The translations under genes were made by a program, and so were the position numbers. Shown piece after piece: positions 21,697-24,480 of a stretch of 24,480 bases of DNA (position 1 is its first letter; the number at the start of each line of letters is the position of its first letter). The notes under the pieces were generated by a model, which saw only the letters and a list, made by a program, of their open reading frames with translations, searched no databases and was not told the DNA's origin. Source of the stretch: Syntrophomonadaceae bacterium. Its GTDB lineage: Bacteria > Bacillota > Dethiobacteria > DTU022. The stretch is taken from contig SLHT01000234.1 in assembly GCA_007136055.1 (NCBI GenBank), positions 1 through 24,480 on the forward strand, read 5' to 3'.

Positions 21697-21819
21697 ATGC
21701 AGCAGCTGATAACCGGACTGGTCCTGATTGGTATCTTTTTTGTGCTTGTTTTCTTCCTGAAGAGTGGTTACAACAAGAAAGAAGAAGAAGAAGCTAAACA
21801 AGATGACAGTAATAAATAA
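21697..21819 (+). CDS. 40-residue single-span membrane peptide
   Basis: Reading from ATG 21697, behind AAAGGAG (21682-21688, 8 base spacing), gives a 40 residue peptide. A hydrophobic helix fills residues 4-22 (LITGLVLIGIFFVLVFFL). A short KSGYNKK basic stretch follows, then a highly charged tail rich in Glu, Asp and Lys. The positive-inside pattern puts the tail in the cytoplasm. The good ribosome binding site, the clean membrane segment and the terminator of the previous gene just upstream argue that it is a real gene. It ends 6 bp from the convergent gltX. It could be a small subunit of a membrane complex, a regulatory peptide or a toxin-like peptide; nothing identifies it further. Confidence 0.6.
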   Translation: MQQLITGLVLIGIFFVLVFFLKSGYNKKEEEEAKQDDSNK

Positions 21820-21825
21820 ACACGC

Positions 21826-23280
21826 TTAATCTGACCCCTGGTACCGGTCAATATAGTCGATCGCTTTTTCCAACCTGGCGATCGTCTTTTCTTTGCCCAA
21901 CAGTTCAATGATCTCGAACAGGCCGGGACCGCCCATGCGCCCTGTAATGGCCAGGCGGGTCGGTTGGATCAGGCGGCCGATTGAAAGGCCCGTTTTTTCG
22001 CCAAGATCCTGGTAAAAAGCTTCCGTAGTCTCCCTGTCGAAAGGTTCTACAGCGCGCAGCTCTTCAATCATTGTGCGCAATAATTCAGCGGTTCCTTCTT
22101 TTTTAAACGCTTTTTTAACCCCTTTTACGTCATACTCAACCTGTTCAAGATAAAAATATTCCGCAGCATCGGCAAGCTCAACAAGGGTCCTGGCTCTCTC
22201 CCTGACTGCCTTCAAAACCCGCTTAAAATAATCATATTCAGGATCCGACAATTCCTCTCTTAGGAGTCCTCTCCGCTTAAAAAACGGCAGGGACGCTTCG
22301 GCCAGCTTATCCGGCTTATATTCACGGATATAGTGTCCGTTCATCCAGGCCAATTTGGTCACATCATAAATCGCCGCGGTTTTATTTACTCTTTGCAGGC
22401 TAAATGAATCGATCATTTCTTCCAGAGTTAAGATTTCCCTGTCTTCACCCGGAGACCAACCCAGCAAAGCCATGTAATTTACCAGGGCTTCAGGCAGATA
22501 ACCTTCGTTGTAAAATTCTTCGACTGAAGTTGCCCCGTGACGCTTGCTCAGTTTACTTCGATCCGGCGCCAGGATCATTGGAACGTGGGCAAAACGAGGC
22601 AGTTTGTAGCCCAGCGCCAGTGCGCATAATAGTTGTCGGGGAGTATTTGAAAGATGTTCTTCGGCGCGGATCACGTCTGTAATACCCATTTGCAGGTCAT
22701 CAACCACACTGGCAAAATTATAGGTCGGCTGACCGTTTGATTTGACAATAATGAAATCATCCAACATTTCATTGTCAAAGCTTACTTCTCCCCTGATTTG
22801 ATCATCCACAACGGTAGAGCCATGGTCGGGAGTGCGCAGCCTGATCACGGCCTCCCTTCCCTCTTTCAGGTAGGCTTTTTCTGCTTCGGAAGCAAGATCT
22901 CTGCATTTGCCAGGGTACTGGTATGCCCTGTTCTCTTTATGGGCAGCATCGCGTCCCTTAGCCAGGTCTTCAATTGAGCAGTAACAGCGATAAGCTTTAT
23001 TATCCGCCAGGAGACGTTCAGCTTCGCTGGTATACTCCATAAGCCTTTTCGATTGATAATACGGACCCTCATCCCAATCAAAACCCAGCCAGCGCAACGA
23101 TGCGATCAATTTATCAGTATAATCGGCACGCGACCTCTCCAGGTCAGTATCGTCTATCCTCAAAATAAAGGTCCCGCCTACAGATCTTACATAAAGGAAA
23201 TTAAATAAAGCAGTCCTGGCTCCGCCGATATGTAGTTCACCGGTAGGACTGGGCGCGAATCTCACTCTTACATTTGACAC
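21826..23280 (-). CDS. gltX: Glutamyl-tRNA synthetase GltX
   Basis: Class I aminoacyl-tRNA synthetase charging tRNA-Glu, and possibly tRNA-Gln in organisms that use the amidotransferase route. The HIGH-type motif is in APSPTGELHIGGART, and the KMSKS equivalent is SKLSKRHG. RIDDTD, a zinc-region-like CYCS and the anticodon-binding helical C terminus are all present. I chose the GTG start at 23280 because AAAGAGGTG is 5 bases upstream and the protein then begins MSNVRVRFAPSPTG; a longer version would add a Cys-rich leader unlike the family. The length is 484 residues. It follows the decarboxylase beta gene by 19 bp, so the two are probably cotranscribed. Confidence 0.96.
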   Translation of the reverse strand: MSNVRVRFAPSPTGELHIGGARTALFNFLYVRSVGGTFILRIDDTDLERSRADYTDKLIASLRWLGFDWDEGPYYQSKRLMEYTSEAERLLADNKAYRCYCSIEDLAKGRDAAHKENRAYQYPGKCRDLASEAEKAYLKEGREAVIRLRTPDHGSTVVDDQIRGEVSFDNEMLDDFIIVKSNGQPTYNFASVVDDLQMGITDVIRAEEHLSNTPRQLLCALALGYKLPRFAHVPMILAPDRSKLSKRHGATSVEEFYNEGYLPEALVNYMALLGWSPGEDREILTLEEMIDSFSLQRVNKTAAIYDVTKLAWMNGHYIREYKPDKLAEASLPFFKRRGLLREELSDPEYDYFKRVLKAVRERARTLVELADAAEYFYLEQVEYDVKGVKKAFKKEGTAELLRTMIEELRAVEPFDRETTEAFYQDLGEKTGLSIGRLIQPTRLAITGRMGGPGLFEIIELLGKEKTIARLEKAIDYIDRYQGSD

Positions 23281-23299
23281 AAGAACACCTCTTTCCAAA

Positions 23300-24430
23300 T
23301 TAGAGCAGGATCGACAACAGGATTCCTGCAGCAACTGCCGAACCGATTACACCGGCCACATTAGGACCCATGGCATGCATCAGCAGGTAATTATTCGGAT
23401 TTTCTTCTTTACCTACTGCCTGAGAAACGCGGGCTGCCATCGGAACGGCTGAAACCCCGGCCGAGCCGATCAGGGGGTTAATTTTGCCCCCGGTCAGGAC
23501 GTAGAGTAATTTACCCATCAAAACACCTGTTGCCGTACCGAAAGCGAAAGCAGCCAGGCCGAGAACGATGATCATAATGGTTTCAGCGGTCAGGAAATAA
23601 ACTGCCGTTGCCTTGGCTCCGACAGTTAGCCCGAGGAAGATTACGATGATATTATTTAATTCGTTTTGAGCGGTTTTGCTCAGGCGGTCAGTTACTCCGC
23701 TTTCCCTGATCAGGTTGCCGAACATAAGCATCCCCAGGAGTGGTAAGGCCGCCGGCAGCAGCAGACCGGTCATAATGATTACAATAACCGGAAAGAGAAC
23801 TTTTTCAACCTTCGATACAGACCTCAACTGTTCCATGACCACCTGGCGTTCTTTCCTGGTTGTCAGCAGGCGCATGATCGGCGGCTGAATAATCGGAACC
23901 AGGGCCATGTAGGAATATGCTGCTATAGCTATAGAGCCTAACAGTTCGGGTGCCAGGCGGCTGGCAAGAAATATCGCAGTAGGGCCGTCTGCCCCCCCGA
24001 TAATACCGATAGCCCCTGCTTCAGGGGCGGAAAAACCTAATAGTATGGCCCCCAGGAAGGTCAGGAATATCCCGAATTGGGCCGCGGCCCCGAGCAGAAT
24101 CGTTACCGGGTTGGCAATCAGCGGGCCAAAATCGGTCATCGCTCCGACCCCGAGAAAGATCAGGGGCGGATAAATGCCCAGCTCAAGACCCAGGGACAGG
24201 TAATAAAGCAAACCGCCGGGTTCAGTACCGATTTCCGGAAGCATTAAACCGCCGATAGGAATGTTAACCAAAAGGACCCCGAAACCAATCGGGACCAGCA
24301 GTAGCGGTTCGTATTTTTTTGCTATACCGAGGTAAAGGAGGACACAGGCAATAATAATCATTATAATATCATTTAACTTTAGGTTATAATAACCAGTGCC
24401 CTCTATAAATTCTAGAAGCATATCCAGCAA
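23300..24430 (-). CDS. Na+-translocating decarboxylase beta subunit (OadB/GcdB/MmdB family)
   Basis: Polytopic membrane subunit that couples decarboxylation of carboxybiotin to Na+ export. The sequence has about nine to eleven hydrophobic segments and the family signatures GGADGPTAIF (near residue 144), GNLIRESGVTDRLSKTAQNEL, IFLGLTVGA and the C-terminal HAMGPNVAGVIGSAVAAG. The GGADGPT aspartate and the Asn-rich segments are the Na+ and proton path in characterised members. The TTG start at 24430 has AAAGGGG about 10 bases upstream; ATG at 24421 is the alternative. The sequence does not decide between oxaloacetate, glutaconyl-CoA and methylmalonyl-CoA enzymes. The alpha, gamma and biotin-carrier subunits are not in the window but may lie just beyond the right edge, upstream on this strand. 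Confidence 0.92.
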   Translation of the reverse strand: MLDMLLEFIEGTGYYNLKLNDIIMIIIACVLLYLGIAKKYEPLLLVPIGFGVLLVNIPIGGLMLPEIGTEPGGLLYYLSLGLELGIYPPLIFLGVGAMTDFGPLIANPVTILLGAAAQFGIFLTFLGAILLGFSAPEAGAIGIIGGADGPTAIFLASRLAPELLGSIAIAAYSYMALVPIIQPPIMRLLTTRKERQVVMEQLRSVSKVEKVLFPVIVIIMTGLLLPAALPLLGMLMFGNLIRESGVTDRLSKTAQNELNNIIVIFLGLTVGAKATAVYFLTAETIMIIVLGLAAFAFGTATGVLMGKLLYVLTGGKINPLIGSAGVSAVPMAARVSQAVGKEENPNNYLLMHAMGPNVAGVIGSAVAAGILLSILL

Positions 24431-24480
24431 TTCAGCTCAACCCCTTTCTCAGTTCTGCAGCAGCTTACACATTTTTATGA

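Noticed and set aside
22404..22682. Forward open frame of 92 codons inside gltX
   Set aside because: It lies wholly within gltX in antisense and has no ribosome binding site or domain.
1..24480. tRNA, rRNA or CRISPR loci
   Set aside because: No cloverleaf, rRNA core or regularly spaced direct repeats were seen on either strand by reading.

Overview
The window reads as chromosomal DNA of an anaerobic, low-to-mid GC member of the Bacillota, most likely a Clostridia of the Peptococcaceae/Syntrophomonadales kind. The evidence is the gene order miaB-mutS-mutL-miaA-hfq-hflX-lexA, a T-box leader on leuA, strong purine-rich ribosome binding sites with many TTG/GTG starts, ferredoxin-type proteins, and a Na+-translocating decarboxylase beta subunit. 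The placement is inferred from gene content and order, not from a phylogeny.

Region 1 (1-4285, + strand) is a tight run of a NifV-type homocitrate synthase (5' end probably outside the window), a ROK sugar kinase, a DedA membrane protein, a DUF362 protein ending in two 4Fe-4S clusters, and a small KorD-like 2[4Fe-4S] ferredoxin. The korABC genes that often accompany such a ferredoxin do not follow. Instead there is about 220 bp of non-coding DNA with a good promoter, then an alpha/beta hydrolase (4507-5262) whose only sensible start codon is a non-canonical ATC.

Region 2 (5279-13746, + strand) is the conserved RNA-modification and mismatch-repair block: miaB, mutS, mutL, miaA, hfq, a terminator, then hflX. 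The mutS ribosome binding site contains an uninterrupted run of eight G.

Region 3 (13774-16410, - strand) holds lexA, with a near-consensus LexA box overlapping its promoter, and leuA. A complete T-box leader with a CTC (Leu) specifier, terminator and promoter precedes leuA.

Region 4 (16410-21819, + strand) is the accessory part. It has an odd tyrosine-recombinase-like protein that lacks the N-terminal DNA-binding domain and apparently the catalytic lysine, and carries a C-terminal zinc ribbon. A repeat-rich 205 bp spacer follows, then a lipoprotein with a BPL_N (glutamine-amidotransferase-like) domain, a membrane-anchored CapA-like protein with altered motifs, a GT4 glycosyltransferase, a terminator, and a 40-residue single-span membrane peptide. 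The envelope proteins may work together on a surface polymer or glycolipid, but this is inference.

Region 5 (21826-24430, - strand) holds a Na+-translocating decarboxylase beta subunit followed 19 bp later by gltX.

There is no rRNA, tRNA, CRISPR array, transposase or prophage structure. The best candidates for something undescribed are the recombinase-zinc-ribbon protein with its flanking inverted repeats, the non-canonical start of the hydrolase, the small membrane peptide, and the divergent CapA.
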